Source of the DNA: Hsuehochloa calcarea | Taxonomy: Eukaryota > Streptophyta > Magnoliopsida > Poales > Poaceae | Length of the DNA: 64,000 bases | Direction: 5' to 3' | Assembly: GCA_036346395.1 (NCBI GenBank) | Contig: CM070599.1 | Location: forward strand, 24,977,232 to 25,041,231 | Part shown: in pieces, positions 33,491 through 45,510 of the stretch | Layout: every line of letters starts with the position of its first letter | Numbering within the stretch: position 1 is the first letter of the stretch | Translations under genes and position numbers: made by a program | Notes under the pieces: model-generated | The model's database searches: none | What the model was told of the DNA's origin: nothing | Seen by the model: only the letters and a program-made list of their open reading frames with translations

Positions 33491-34704
33491 TGCAACCGAT
33501 ATAACTCTCCGTTAGATCTTATTTTTACAATGGTATGGACCGGTAGTGCTATGCTGGTTGGTATAAATAATTCGATCAATGAAGTGAAGCATGTTTTATC
33601 GGGCGATGGATATGGACTTATTTAATTTAATGGGTTACTTCGTGAAATGCTATTATTCTATGAATCACATGGAAATTGTTAATAAATCTTTTATGTCATA
33701 TTCGTCCGAATTTTCCTCTCATTTTGGTCTAGTGACTGTAGGATTGTGGATTGATAATAATATTATACATGTGACTCAATTGATAGCTCTTGTGATAATA
33801 TTTAATAGGATATGGAGGTTGAATCGAAGAATTATTTAATCATATGCAATTAGATTGGATGTCTCAAATAACAGTTAGACGAGTTATACATGCTAAAATT
33901 ATAAGAACCTAGCGATGGATTACTCAGTTGCATACAATTAATTTGGAATGATATGTAATTGGAGGATGAGTCCTATGTGCCAAATTGATAGATTTATACC
34001 CTCAATCTGGATTAGTAAATGGGTGACTGTGAGTGGACCACCTAGGTATATATATGACTAGATTAGTGGATGTCATACACGACTAGTTTGGTGGTATGGA
34101 TACATGTATGATCGATCAGTGAACTATTAAACGACGACTATGCAATTGACTTGGAAATCTCATTTAGGTGTTAGATGGGCATGTACACCTAGATCGGTGG
34201 AATTTTAAGACGTACAATTATAAATTGCTAATATGAGATTGCTATAACTAGATCGGTGACACTAGCATAAATAGTCTGGTAGAGTATGATTGTTGAAATG
34301 AATCACAGTCAGGTGCAAATTAATTTAGTGAGTATTGTATAGTTATTTGATGGAATTTATAGATGGAAGATTGTGAGTCCGGACAATATAAGAACTGATT
34401 TATTGGGATGATCCTATAATCAATTATTATGAGATGGCACGACTTAAGGGCCTAGAGAGGGTGCTTACAAGCATTTTTAGATATGTGGATACATAGCAAT
34501 TTACGGTGAAATTACGTTGTGCAGGGTCACGCTGGCCTCCTCTAAGTCTAAACAAAATTTGTCGGATTGTCTACTTTGATCATACCATAATAGATTATTG
34601 TGTAGAATTCAGATGAAGCCATAAGAATGTGATTTGATAGTATAATTACACATATGATCAGATTGGACACGGGTGAACCAGGTAAGTGAATTGTCACGAG
34701 GGGA
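33491..34704. repeat. AT-rich sequence with dispersed GACTAGATTGGTGG-like words
   Basis: GACTAGATTAGTGG, GACTAGTTTGGTGG, CTAGATCGGTGG and CTAGATCGGTGA occur at irregular spacing between about 34060 and 34255. It probably belongs to the same old LTR that resumes at 35399. No coding content. Confidence 0.45.
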
Positions 34705-34712
34705 CTAAATCC

Positions 34713-35390
34713 AACATTCACCTAGGCGTTAGGCGGAAGGCGGGTGGACACTGGCCACATAGCACCTAGACCGCCTAGGAAGCAGACCGGCACAGAGCAG
34801 GGAACGCGGGCGAGAGCACCGGAGCAGCAACAAAGTTCAATTGTGGAGCAACAAGAGCTAAGCAGAGGCAAGGGCCACAAGGCGTGGAGTGAGAGGGAGC
34901 AAAGTGAGAGAGAGACAAGTAGAGGCGTGCGTGCGAGAGAGAGAAGCAGAGTGACACCTTGGGGTTGGCGAATGAGGCGGTGCGATAGGGATGCGTTGAA
35001 GGAGGCGCGACAGGGAGGCGTCGACAACGATGTGAGTAGGCACGACAGGGAGGAGAGGACGCGCGACGGGGAGGGGATGAGGCATGACGAGGAGGGGAGG
35101 GAAGGCGCGACAGGGAGGATGTGGGATGGGGAGGGGGTGGACGAGGTGGTGCGACGGGGAGGTGTTGGAGGAGATAGCGCCAACGGTGGGGAGGAGGATT
35201 TCTAACCTCTTGTCATTGTCCAACTCCGCCCCGATCTGCCCAGCGTCACTTTGGATCCACCCAGCGTCGCTTTGGATCCGCCCAGCTCCACCGTTGACCT
35301 CCTAGTTGGGTGGGCGCCTAGCTCATCGATTAGCCCAGAATCGTGGCTGATGTGGCGCCTAGCGCTAGGGGCCGCCTAGGGGAACACTAA
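34713..35390. mobile_element. 678-bp non-autonomous hAT element
   Basis: The 8-bp target duplication CTAAATCC flanks it (34705-34712, 35391-35398). Inverted ends are AACATTCACCTAGGCG and, in reverse complement, TTAGTGTTCCCCTAGGCGG. The GC-rich middle has overlapping open frames on both strands (up to 153 codons) but no transposase or other domain. Confidence 0.85.
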
Positions 35391-35398
35391 CTAAATCC

Positions 35399-37300
35399 AT
35401 AAGAATTTCCATGGTGAACAACCTTGATTGTTAATTATGGAGTAAGGCGTGTGTAAAATTGGAGGATCCATAGTAGGTTACCATGTAAGTTAGAGGCAAT
35501 GATTTACAAAGATTGTGGATTCTTTGTTGAGTGGTTGGTCCAGGGGTTTTGATTGGTGAATGGAGTTGAAGTTGAGAGTCAGCCATCGCATTCTTCTCAT
35601 GTGCATCGTTCACATATGCATATGACTCATTGTGTAATACTTGTATAAAAGTTGCATGCACCCGAGGATAGTGACTTTGGAATTGATTATTTGTGTGTCG
35701 TGTTAACTATAGAGTGTGTAGACACGAATTATGGAGGCATGGGAGAGGCCTGGAACCAAGATGATGCTTCCAATATCTCAATTGACGGAGGCAAGCAAAC
35801 CCCCTTGACCATATTGCTCTATGTTTTCAAATGCTATGTTGCTTTTGTTGCAATGATTTTTTGCATGCTTACTTAGATAAAGTGCTGTATTTATGCTTAG
35901 GAAATTAATTATGCCCTATGCTGCAATGAAATACTACTTGGATTTGAATGTTGCTTTCGTTGTCTCATTAGGAATATTTACCCACTATCTTAGGATAATT
36001 TTAGTGGGATTTAGCTGGCATACGTAGAAGATGCTTAGTCACGCTCACTAGAAAGGTTATATGAATTCATGGAAAAAAAATTCTAGAACTAGTATGCACA
36101 ACGTTTGGGTAGTATTATGGAATTATGTCCAGAGTAGCCACCTCTGTTATTTTGGTTAACAAATGAAAATTAAAAACTTGTTTTAGAATTGGGCGAGTGT
36201 ATGTTGACCAGTGCAAGTGCATGAGACTTTGGTTTGTAGTTGTCTCGCCTAAGTCGCTAAAGACTGATCTATTGTGGCATAGACCAAGGCAAATTTGTGC
36301 AACCACACGTGCCTCATATGGGGAGGCCCTAGCATAATAAGTTACCATGTAGTAGCAATAAACTGCAGGTGGTAGATTATAGGTTGAAATTGGACTAGAG
36401 CGGGCATGGTAGAGGATCTCCATGTTTGTAGGGGATTTGCGAGGACCGTAAAGCTTTCCAACACAACGTATGAGTTCTCGGGATTTAGGAGAGCTCTCCA
36501 TATCTTAAAAAGGTATCATAGTGAAGTTTGTTGTTAGGACCGGTTACGTAAAAACTTTGTTATGAACTCTCAAATCGGGTACCTATGGTATCGGGTGACA
36601 TGGTGGGATGTTTATGTCATGTGGTTAAAGTTGTACTACCTCTGCAGAGTATAAATCTATTCGAATAGCCATGTCACCGGTTATGGACATCACTTGGTTA
36701 TATCCCACAATAAGTAGATTTGTGTTTTGCAAAATGGTTCGGGTGATATACGGATAGGGAATCCATGCATAGCTGGTTTGACAAAAGGATTTTGTCATTG
36801 TTTTGATGTTATGGTAGCAAGCCAGTTGTTTATTTATGCTATTTATGCTTTATTATTATATGTTTATCAATGTCAAATGCTCTTACAACTTACTCTCTAT
36901 TGCAAAATGCAAACTCACTTTGAGCAACAAATCTAGATATGATAGCTATTCTACTGACATAGTCAATCAACAGCATTTAATGTAAGTCTTGCGGATTACA
37001 TTTTGTACTCATTCTTGCTTGTTGAAAAATATCAGAAGGGCGGCCATGATTGTAAGAGATTAGCTACGTTGGCGTGACCATGCTCAAGCTTTTCCTGTGG
37101 GTTTCAGAGTGTTTGCGTAAGTTAAAAAGTTGGGCCGGGAGGCCCATAATACTATTTAATTTCCAGCCAATAGGCCATATTTTTCCTGTCTAACCTTCTT
37201 TTGGCATTCGTAAGTAGGTATGATATAGTTTCTGTCCGCGATTGAATTCCTAGGCAGTTGCGGGGAATACGATGACTCTGTAGAAATTCGGGGTCGTCAC
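35399..37300 (+). mobile_element. Divergent gypsy-type LTR remnant
   Basis: Shares landmarks in the same order with the 24605-27830 LTR: GGAGGCAAGCAAACCCCCTTGACCATATTG-like sequence near 35790 (the other reads CAAGGCAAGCCGTAGTCC...GATCATATTG), then CTGCAGAGTATAAATCTATTCGAATAGCC at about 36641-36670. Overall similarity is low, so it is another, older family. Clean LTR ends were not found. Confidence 0.6.
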
Positions 37301-37304
37301 AAAG

Positions 37305-38480
37305 GGCACACATGTTATTGCGATATACCATAAAATTGAATTCAAGGATGTAAGATATTATGAGGGGTAATTTGTTTTGGAAAAAGTCTATATATGGTCC
37401 CTCAACTCTTTTCTTCATCCGAGTTGCACCCCTTATCTCCAATACCATTTAGAGTCCGTCCCCCAAATGTTAAAACCGGTGCAAATGACGTGTGAGGCTG
37501 GTTTCGTAGGTGGTTTTCATGACGTCGGCCACCACATAATGAGCTGGACTCACCTGTCATACTAGCAGAGGGTTTACATGGGTTTTAAAAAGAAGAGAAC
37601 CAGTCAGGGTTCAACTAGTAGAGAGAGCAGGGAAGCAAAGGAACATCGCCCAGCCGCTCTGGATGAGGCAGCGACAGCGAGCAGCGGCCTGGGAGGTGGT
37701 GGCGATGACATGAACAAGCGTGCGGGACAACGGGGATGCACTGGCAGGTGGTGTCGCGGGCAAAGCTGCTCGGCAGCGCGCCAGCGACGAGCGGTGGTGA
37801 CCGATGATGCGAGCGAAGGCGGTGGCAATGAACCAGCGGAAGAGGGAGGTGACCATGGCACACATGAGCACCAAGGGGTCGAGGGATTCTCACTTGTGTG
37901 CTTGGCGTTGGTAGGGATGCAGCGGAACAACGGGTCAACAGTGGTCGAAGCTCAAGACAAAGATGACGATGACGCCGGTCTTGCGATAGGGGAAACATCA
38001 AATTTATGTGGGTGATAGAATGAAGAGTTGGAGGTGAGAGGGATTGGTCAGAGCTTGGCCGAAGCATTGATATACCACACGTTTGTTTTAGCAAAAGGGT
38101 GTCGGCATGTAGCATTTTGTTTGGAAGATGAGAGGGAAGCACAATCATGGAATAGGCTGTTAAACCAGTTTTTCTCTGGCTTATTTAGCAATTTCATGTG
38201 AGAGCTAGGAGAGGTGGACAAAGGATGGAATAGCCTCTTTATAACAGTTGGGAGTACAGTTCAAATCAGTGGTCAAATTAAGTTACATTTTGGTGACAAT
38301 ACCAACGCCCAGAACATCACCCTTTTGTACTGTAACTAGTATTAAAAACTTCGAGGCCCCATCTGGAAAAATAGGAATTTCATATTAAGAAAATCATCAT
38401 GTCGATCTGTTGTGATCCTACTTCCAAACAAACCATCAACTTAGTCTTTGTTGCGTATTTGGACGGTGGTATCTTCATGA
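37305..38480. mobile_element. Mutator-like element, damaged copy of the 39.4-41.4 kb unit
   Basis: Starts like 39417 (GGGCACACATGTTATTGC...). The left terminal part CTATATATGGTCCCTCAACTC lies near 37388 and AACCGGTGCAAATGA near 37474. The GC-rich cargo (37600-37940) aligns with 39790-40110. The right inverted terminal part is deleted; flank resumes at about 38090 (TAGCAAAAGGGTGTCGGC). Open frames in the cargo have no recognisable domain. Confidence 0.65.
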
Positions 38481-39416
38481 ACCAGAGAAAAAAAACTGAG
38501 ATGTCAATCCAATGGACCCTCCTATTACAATGATTTGGATTGAGTTACCATAATAGTCTGAAACAAATTTGAATCCAGATTTCACATCTCATGTTTAGAG
38601 TGCTATGTATGGACATGTTCTAATTGAAGTCGAACAGGTAAAAAATTCAGAATTAAAAGTTTCAAAAACTTGTAGTCCAGATATATGTAAAGACGTCAAA
38701 ATTGCAAAATAAATTGAGCTATCCAAATATGTATAAATTTGCAACTAAAAATTCCCAAACAAATTGGCATCCAAACATTATCATTTTAATAAAATATATA
38801 TTTCAAAAAATCCAAATTTAGATTAGCATTGAATATTTCTATAACTAATTGTGTTCCATGTCCGCTTAAATAGGATTAGTATAACTTAACATTTCCATTT
38901 CCCAATCTGAATAGAAAATTCAGATCACTAAATGGTGTCCAACTCATAATTCTAATGGCATAATACATCTCTCTTTGTCGTTAAATTGTTGCGACAAAAA
39001 CTAAACTAGCCCATGAAGTGCACAAGTTCCTAGCTACTATCAGTGATTTAGCTCCCATAGGAATCATAAAGTATTTTATGATTAACTATTGAAAGTTCTG
39101 AATTAAAATCGTATATCTGAAAACTGATCTTAGACATGAACATGTAATGTTTCACCTCCGGAAAAGATGGCAACATAAAAATCAACGCTTTGTTACAAAA
39201 ATGTCCAATTGTTAATCTCCAACGAACTTACCTTCTACTCCCTCTAGTAAAAATGTAAGCGTCATCCTAGAATGCATACAGTCAAACTATATTACTTTGA
39301 CCAATAATATCTTTAAGAATGTTTAGATTGGCCATGTAAAAATGGAGGACTAGATTTGTCTCAATAATAGTTTCATAATATTGTAGTTTTATTAGGTTTT
39401 ACTAATATTTTATTAA
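38481..39416. repeat. AT-rich host segment with empty CTCAT site
   Basis: Colinear with 9800-9887 plus 14711-14925. At 38588-38592 CTCAT is followed directly by GTTTAGAGTG, so this copy never received element A. The middle is AT-rich degenerate repeat. No gene. Confidence 0.75.
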
Positions 39417-39530
39417 AGGGCACACACATTATTGCAATATACCATAAAATTGAATTCAAGGATGTAAGATATGATGTAAAGATAGTGATTGGAGTTGTAT
39501 CTTGTGAAGGGGATTGTTGGTAATTTGTCT

Positions 39531-40829
39531 TCGAAAACATCTGTGGCCCCTCAACTCTTTCTGTCGTCTAATTTTCGTCCATTTTCTCCAATACCGTTTA
39601 GAACTAGTCCCCAAAATGTCAAAACCGGTGCAAATGATGCCCGAGGTTGGTTTCATGGGTGTTTTCGTCACATCAGCTGCCAGCGCCACATGATCAACTA
39701 GACCCACCTATCATAGTAACAGAGGGTTTAAATAGGTTTTTAAAAGAAAAGAACCAGTAGGGGCATAACTGAGAGTGGGAGAGAGAGAGAGAGAGAGAGA
39801 GAAGGGAAGTAGAGGAACATGGCCCGGTGGCTCTGGATGAGGCGGCGACAACGAGCGGTGGCCTGGGAGGTGGTGGTAACAACGTGAACGGACGCACAAG
39901 ACCACAGGCATGCGGTAGGAGGTGGTGTTGCGGGCAAAGCGGCTCGATAGCGTGCCGGTGACGAGCGGTGGTGGCCAGAGATGCGAGCTAAGGCGGTGAC
40001 GATGAACTGGCGAAAGAGGGAGGTGTCTAGGGCACACATGAGAGCCAAGGGGTTGAGGGAGTCTGACCCGCGTGCTTGGCGTCAGCATGGATGTAGCGGA
40101 ACAACGGGTCAACGGTGGATGGAGCTTGGGATGAAGATGGCGATGACTGCGGTCCTATGATAGGGGAAGCATCAAATTGCTACAGGGATAGAAGGAAGAG
40201 AAGGATTTGCTAGAGCTTTATCGGAGCAACGAGACATCGTGGCGATGGGCATCGTGTTCTTGGCGGAGGCGGTCTCACCGTTGGGTGAGCCCTGCTCAAC
40301 GCGTAGGGTGGAGGTGATAAGCATATTGGGTGGGCCCAGGTGCTCGGTAAGTTCATTGGGGCCATGCACAAGAAGCAGGCCAACACAACCACGGCCACGG
40401 GCTCAACAGCCGCCGCCACCCCGGCATGCGGGTGCTGCTAGGGCAGTAGCAAGCAAGAGCAGTGCCTGAAGAGCACTGACTGAAGCATAGCAAGAGAGGG
40501 GCATGTCTATGTGGTAGCTGGCAATGGTTGTGTGCGCAGCAAGGGAGAGAAAGAGGGAGAAGGAAAGTAGAAGAAACTCTTCAGGGGCTGACTTGTGGAC
40601 CCCATATTGCATAATCATCTATACCTACTGGTGTGGATGTCATGTCATCTTAGATGCCAAGTAAGATGCCACATCACCCAAAATCACCTATGGAATCAGC
40701 CTTGTGACATCATTTGCACCGGTTTTGACATTTGGAGGACGGATTATAAATGGTATCGGCGATAAAGGATGAAAATTTGATGACGAAAAGAGTTGAAGGA
40801 CCATAGATTTGTATTAGCAAAGGGTTGTA
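39531..40829. mobile_element. Mutator-like element with ~110-bp inverted ends and GC-rich cargo
   Basis: The left end (39531-39640: GTGGCCCCTCAACTC, ACCGGTGCAAATGATG) and right end (about 40700-40829: CATCATTTGCACCGGT, GAGTTGAAGGACCATAG) are long inverted repeats, typical of Mutator-like elements. The interior is GC-rich, with a GA microsatellite at 39780-39801 and open frames on the minus strand (up to 133 codons) without known domains; it may be captured genomic sequence. The target duplication was not resolved. Confidence 0.65.
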
Positions 40830-40958
40830 GGCGTGTAGCATTTTGTTTGGAAGATGAGAGGAGGGAAGCACAATCATTGAATAGGCAGTTAAACCAGTTT
40901 TTCTCTGACTAATTTAGCAATTTCATGTGAGGTGAGAGATGCAGACAAAGGATGGAAT

Positions 40959-41192
40959 CAGGGATAAAAAAACCGTTACCAGACCGAATCCCGCCCGAGG
41001 GCCGGGAAGGGTAACTGGCCGGTTACCAGTTTTCCCGGGAAAAACCCGGTTAAATTTCGTTTGAATTTGCTTAAAAATCAACCGAAATTCAAAATTCAAA
41101 TTTTGAATTTGCAAAACCCGGGAAAACCGGCCGGGATTTTGAATCCCAGACCCCGGCCGGGAACCGGTTACCGGCCGGGAATTCTATCTCTG
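40959..41192. mobile_element. 234-bp hAT-type MITE with GATGGAAT target duplication
   Basis: Ends CAGGGATAAAAAAACCG and ATTCTATCTCTG are inverted (CAGAGATAGAAT). GATGGAAT lies on both sides (40951-40958, 41193-41200). The paralogous stretch near 38230 reads AAAGGATGGAATAGCC without insert. CCGGCCGGGAA words fill the interior. Confidence 0.9.
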
Positions 41193-41240
41193 GATGGAAT
41201 AGCCCGGTTCCCGGCCGGGAATTCTATCTCTGGATGGAAT
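41193..41240. repeat. 40-bp duplication of MITE right end plus target site
   Basis: GATGGAATAGCC, the MITE's last ~28 bp (CGGTTCCCGGCCGGGAATTC...CTCTG) and GATGGAAT again follow the MITE. The copy joins at a CCCGG microhomology, as in template switching during repair. Confidence 0.8.
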
Positions 41241-41449
41241 AGCCTCTTTATAACAGTTTGGAGTTCAGTACAAATCAGTGGTCAAAGTTACATTTTGGTC
41301 ACAAAAGCAGTGTCTATAGTAGTGTAGTTAGTATTAAAAACTAAAAGGCCCCATCTGGAAAATAAGAATTACATATTAAAAAATTATCATGACGATCTCT
41401 TGTGATCCTACTTCCAAACAAACCCTCAACTTAGTCTTCATTGCGTATT

Positions 41450-42238
41450 TGTCCACATGAACCTACTCTAGGATGGTGCAAGAGAATAATAACCAATAAT
41501 TTCCTCTTTCATGAATTCAAAATGGTATATGAACAAATAAGGAAGCTAAAACTTACCAGAAGTTTATATCTCTTAAATCTTTGCGCCATTTGTCCAAGGA
41601 AGACGTTGACATTACTTATATTTAGTAGCGAGTCAAAACTCCATTGTACACAAGATCTGTAAGCACTGAAAAATGGTTTGGATTAGTCAACAAGTGGTTA
41701 CAACTTACAATACTATTTGCATTAAAAAGAAGAAAAAGAGCACTATTTGCAAAGTCGACCGCGGCAACACGTCGAAGAAGATGATGAAACCGACAAAAAA
41801 TAGAGAAGGTTGTCAACTCAAGCCGAATAGGAATAGGTGAAAGCATGACAGCGCAGATCGAAGCTCAAGACGGCGGCAGCGCAAAAGAAGCGCGGCGACC
41901 TTAGAAGCTCAAGGCGGCGACTAAAAGAAGCAGTGACATCATAACGACTTTTACGATCTGCACGCGGCTCAGAAAGAAGATGGGAGCGGCGGCTGGTGCC
42001 ATGCGTAAGGCAATTCCTATGCTTCTATGACTGGCAATAAATTTGTGGACTCGCATTTCTTAGACGAATTCAAAGATTGAGTGATACGAACTTGGATGGA
42101 CGCAACGGAAGCAACGACACAAAGAAAGAAAATAACTCAAATATAACTAGCAAAACTAGTAGCAACTTGTCTCACAAGGCGTAAGAAACCAATCTCCATC
42201 CTGAGCCTTTAATCCCCAAACCAATTTATAATAGCTCC
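41450..42238. other. Low-information spacer
   Basis: AT-rich then mixed sequence with no open frame of note, no terminal repeats and no similarity to other parts of the window. Confidence 0.4.
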
Positions 42239-43132
42239 ATATGTCACCACGGATAGCAAGAACCCCTTCATCTCCATCTCGCCCAAGAGCAACAATCCTC
42301 TACCCAAACACTCGAACTCCCAGAAGGCTCTCCCCTTCTGCCTTCCTCCTCTCCACCAACAACAGCACGACCGGTAGGCCTGAGGGGAGGCGGCAGCATG
42401 AAGGCGGAGCAGGATGTCCGTCTTCCTCGAGCCAAGGCTGGCAGCGGCGAATCCGGCAACTGGCGACGCCGAGGAACTCCAAGGCCAGGCGGCGGATCCG
42501 AGCACCGACAACCGGAGATTCAGGCGGGAGTAGGCCAGGCGAGAAGGTGGAGAAGGCTCCGGCGGCTGGGAAGAAGCCGAGTGGTGATGCCTGGTTGGGT
42601 AGAGGCTCGGGGGCGTGGATTCGGCGAAGAGAACCCGAGCGGCCGGCGTCTCGGCGGGGAGCAAGTCGGTGATGGCCACGGTGGCGATGGACCGACGGGA
42701 TCCGAGAGCCTGGCGGACGCCCGGATCGGGCACCAACGGCGTAAGGGCGGCTAGATCCGGATCCAGTCAGAGCAGCGGGAGTGGAAGCCGACAGCGTGTG
42801 GTGGGGGAACCGACGCGGTGGACACAGACACCACGGTCGGCGAAGGAGGGGCCATTGTGGTGGGCGTCGGCAGCCGGACGTAGGAGACGACCAGTCCACG
42901 ACGGGTTTGGACGGGATCGAGGGCGGTGACGATGGAGAGACTCGGATCCAGGCGGCGGCGATCCGAGCAGGGGCGACCGGATCCAGACGGTGGCGTCTTG
43001 GGACCGGCGTCGGAGGCGGAGCAGGGGAGGCCACCCTCAGGAGCGGAGATTGCTCCTCTCGGGGCAGCGGCGACGGCGATAGCCGGAGGCTAGGAGGCAG
43101 AGACGACGGTAATAAACCCTAACGCTACCCTT
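42239..43132 (-). other. GC-rich interior behind a copia primer-binding site
   Basis: Lies immediately downstream (minus strand) of the copia LTR and primer-binding site, where leader and gag would be expected. Minus-strand frames (42300-43034, 244 codons; 42209-42736, 175 codons) are rich in P, S, R and A and show no gag features such as a zinc knuckle. Plus-strand frames are equally open. This looks like foreign GC-rich sequence inside a non-autonomous element rather than a proven gene. Confidence 0.4.
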
Positions 43133-43145
43133 TGCTCTGATATCA
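43133..43145 (-). promoter_or_regulatory. Copia primer-binding site
   Basis: On the minus strand TGATATCAGAGCA directly follows the LTR end, one base off the usual TGGTATCAGAGC complementary to initiator tRNA-Met. Confidence 0.8.
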
Positions 43146-43291
43146 TGATATGAATATTGTGTGTATATTGAAGAGGTCTAATGGGCAATATATATAGGAA
43201 TACAAAAGATGTATGTCATATAAAGATAAGACAATACAAAAAGTAGATAAGGAAATATAAAAGAGTCTCTATTCTAACTCCTATTCTAACA
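43146..43291 (-). mobile_element. 146-bp copia-type LTR
   Basis: On the minus strand it runs TGTTAGAATAGGAG ... ATATTCATATCA, beginning TG and ending CA, directly next to the primer-binding site. No second LTR was found on the left, so the element is incomplete. The short LTR fits a small copia or TRIM-like element. Confidence 0.75.
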
Positions 43292-45006
43292 AAACCAACC
43301 AAATCAAACCACGACAACTCTTATGTCACACATGAATAAGTATGCTTTATGTGAAGTGCGTAATTATGTCAGAATTGTACTGTAGAAAACTGTACCGTAC
43401 TATGAGCTTAGATGACATATTAATACTATTGAACTGTGATAAATTAATGTTTCTTTACCTCTGCTTTGGGGTTGCTCTTTTTAGTGAAGCTTCTGGCCGA
43501 GAGAACAACTTGAAACAATATAGTGTAATGCTGATTGTTAGTTGCAGTATATCACCAACAGAACAGTACTCCGTAATCCTTGAATATGTTAGTTGCAGTA
43601 TATCCCCCACTCAGCAAGTGCACACTTCCGTATATGCTTCTAAAAAAATTACGGGGAAAAAATTTAACCTTCAATATACATAGTTCTCAACCTAAACACA
43701 AGTGAATAAGAACAGATACTTACCTGACAACTGAAGTAGGCAATGTAATCTGCACATCAAGAAATGATGTACACGACCAACCAGCTAGGCTTAGAAATCA
43801 CAAAAGGGTAAAACAACAAACTTTTTTTTTTGCAACGATCACTGGAACAGGGGCTTAACTATGGACGTGAAAGAACAACAACGGGCTAGTTTTTTTTTGT
43901 ATTTTGTTAGAACAGTTTGTTCTCTCTTTTTTTGTGGGATATCGATCACTACAAAAGAAGGGATTAAACGTGGACTTGAAAGAACAATGCACAGCTCGCA
44001 GGGAAATCAGTATCTATCTAGGCAGGAATGGAAAGGGATGCGTCTCCTTGCAGTAGTGTCTTATATAGACGAGCAACATGAAGAAGATGCCTAGGTTGCA
44101 CAAGCAAGCAAGGAATCATATTCTCTTCAGAGCTAAAAGCCACATATGTCGAAAGGACCTGAAGATCGATGTATCGTGCGTGTTTAAAGAACAAAGGGGA
44201 TAACTTGCCATGTGCGTCACAATTAACGGACATGCAAAGCTGGATTGGTAATTATGCCATGACATGTCTTAAGGAACACGAGCAACAGAAAAGGTAGTGT
44301 TGCTTCTGCAACAATTCGCCTCAAGAACTGACCGTGGCTGAAACATTACTTACAGCTAATGATCACCAAGGCTGATAGAAACTAAAACTAAAAGCATTGG
44401 TTAAAAAAAATCGCGATATGGAGTAGTAATTGGATTTCTTGCGCTCAAATAGAAATCAATACACTATCACTCCCTTGTAATCGAATCTCCCAAAAAAAGT
44501 TTAAACGGGACAGGAAAAGTAATTAGCACACGAGTGACTAATTAATATCTCACCGGCCGGCCGTCGTTCGTGGGCTCGTCGGCGCCGCACCATCGTCGCC
44601 GCCGCCCCTCGTGACCGTCGACGCCGCACCTCATCGCTCCGTTGTGATCGGGACGAGGGCAAGGAGTGGGGAGCAGCAGTAGAAATGGGCTGGATGGAAT
44701 GTTTGGGTCCACGGCTGTATTATGTGCTTTGAAGCCCAAACAAATTCCTCACCCTGTTTGGCTCCCATCTATTAAATTTGATTCATTCAATTGGATTACA
44801 AATCATATTCAGTAGAATTTGAATTTGATTCAAGCCAATTCAAATACCAAGTTTTCAGTTTGGCTATCCTTCGGATTGGAAATAGAAGCTTTCTTCTTTA
44901 CCCAAAAAAATCAACATCAAGATTCAGAGTTTGCTCATCAGATGCTGCACGAACGCCGGCCCAGCACCGTTGTGCTCCTCCAATCCAACATATGCAACCG
45001 CGTGAA
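43292..45006. other. Spacer without recognised genes
   Basis: Mostly AT-rich with short open frames (43342-43683, 113 codons; 43861-44094, 77 codons) lacking domains, start context or homologues within the window. 44550-44690 is GC-rich. 44755-44870 (GTTTGGCTCCCATC...) resembles a DNA-transposon border but has no partner. Confidence 0.35.
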
Positions 45007-45510
45007 CTAGTTTTTGACTCATATGGTACTATTGATGATATCGTGAAGCTACTGACATCCGACACATAGGCAAATCATGTCCCCAGGGGGCTTGACTAAA
45101 CCTCCACCATGCCCCAGGGGACAGACTCTCCCGTGCACCACGTGTGAAAACCAGGTCTATGGGGCACGGATCAGGCCGGGTTCCCCCCTCGGGTACGACA
45201 GAGGGTAGTGTCGTACTTCCAGGGCACGACAGAGTGGTAGGGAGACGATTAGGCATGGTTTGGTTAAAAGCGATAAAAATGATTTTTACACTATTTGAAA
45301 TACTATTTAACACTTTAAAAAATATTTTTTTCTTTGAATTTTTTCTTCATATTTTTTTACCTCGCACTCACAGCTTCAAATGTATTATCATATGTACCAG
45401 AAAAAATTTTATAATTTTTTTCACATAAAATTATGGTGCAGCACGGCATACGCAACTTCAAATATGGGTATCAATCGTCGCCATCGCCACCTTTCGATAC
45501 CCTCGGTGAT

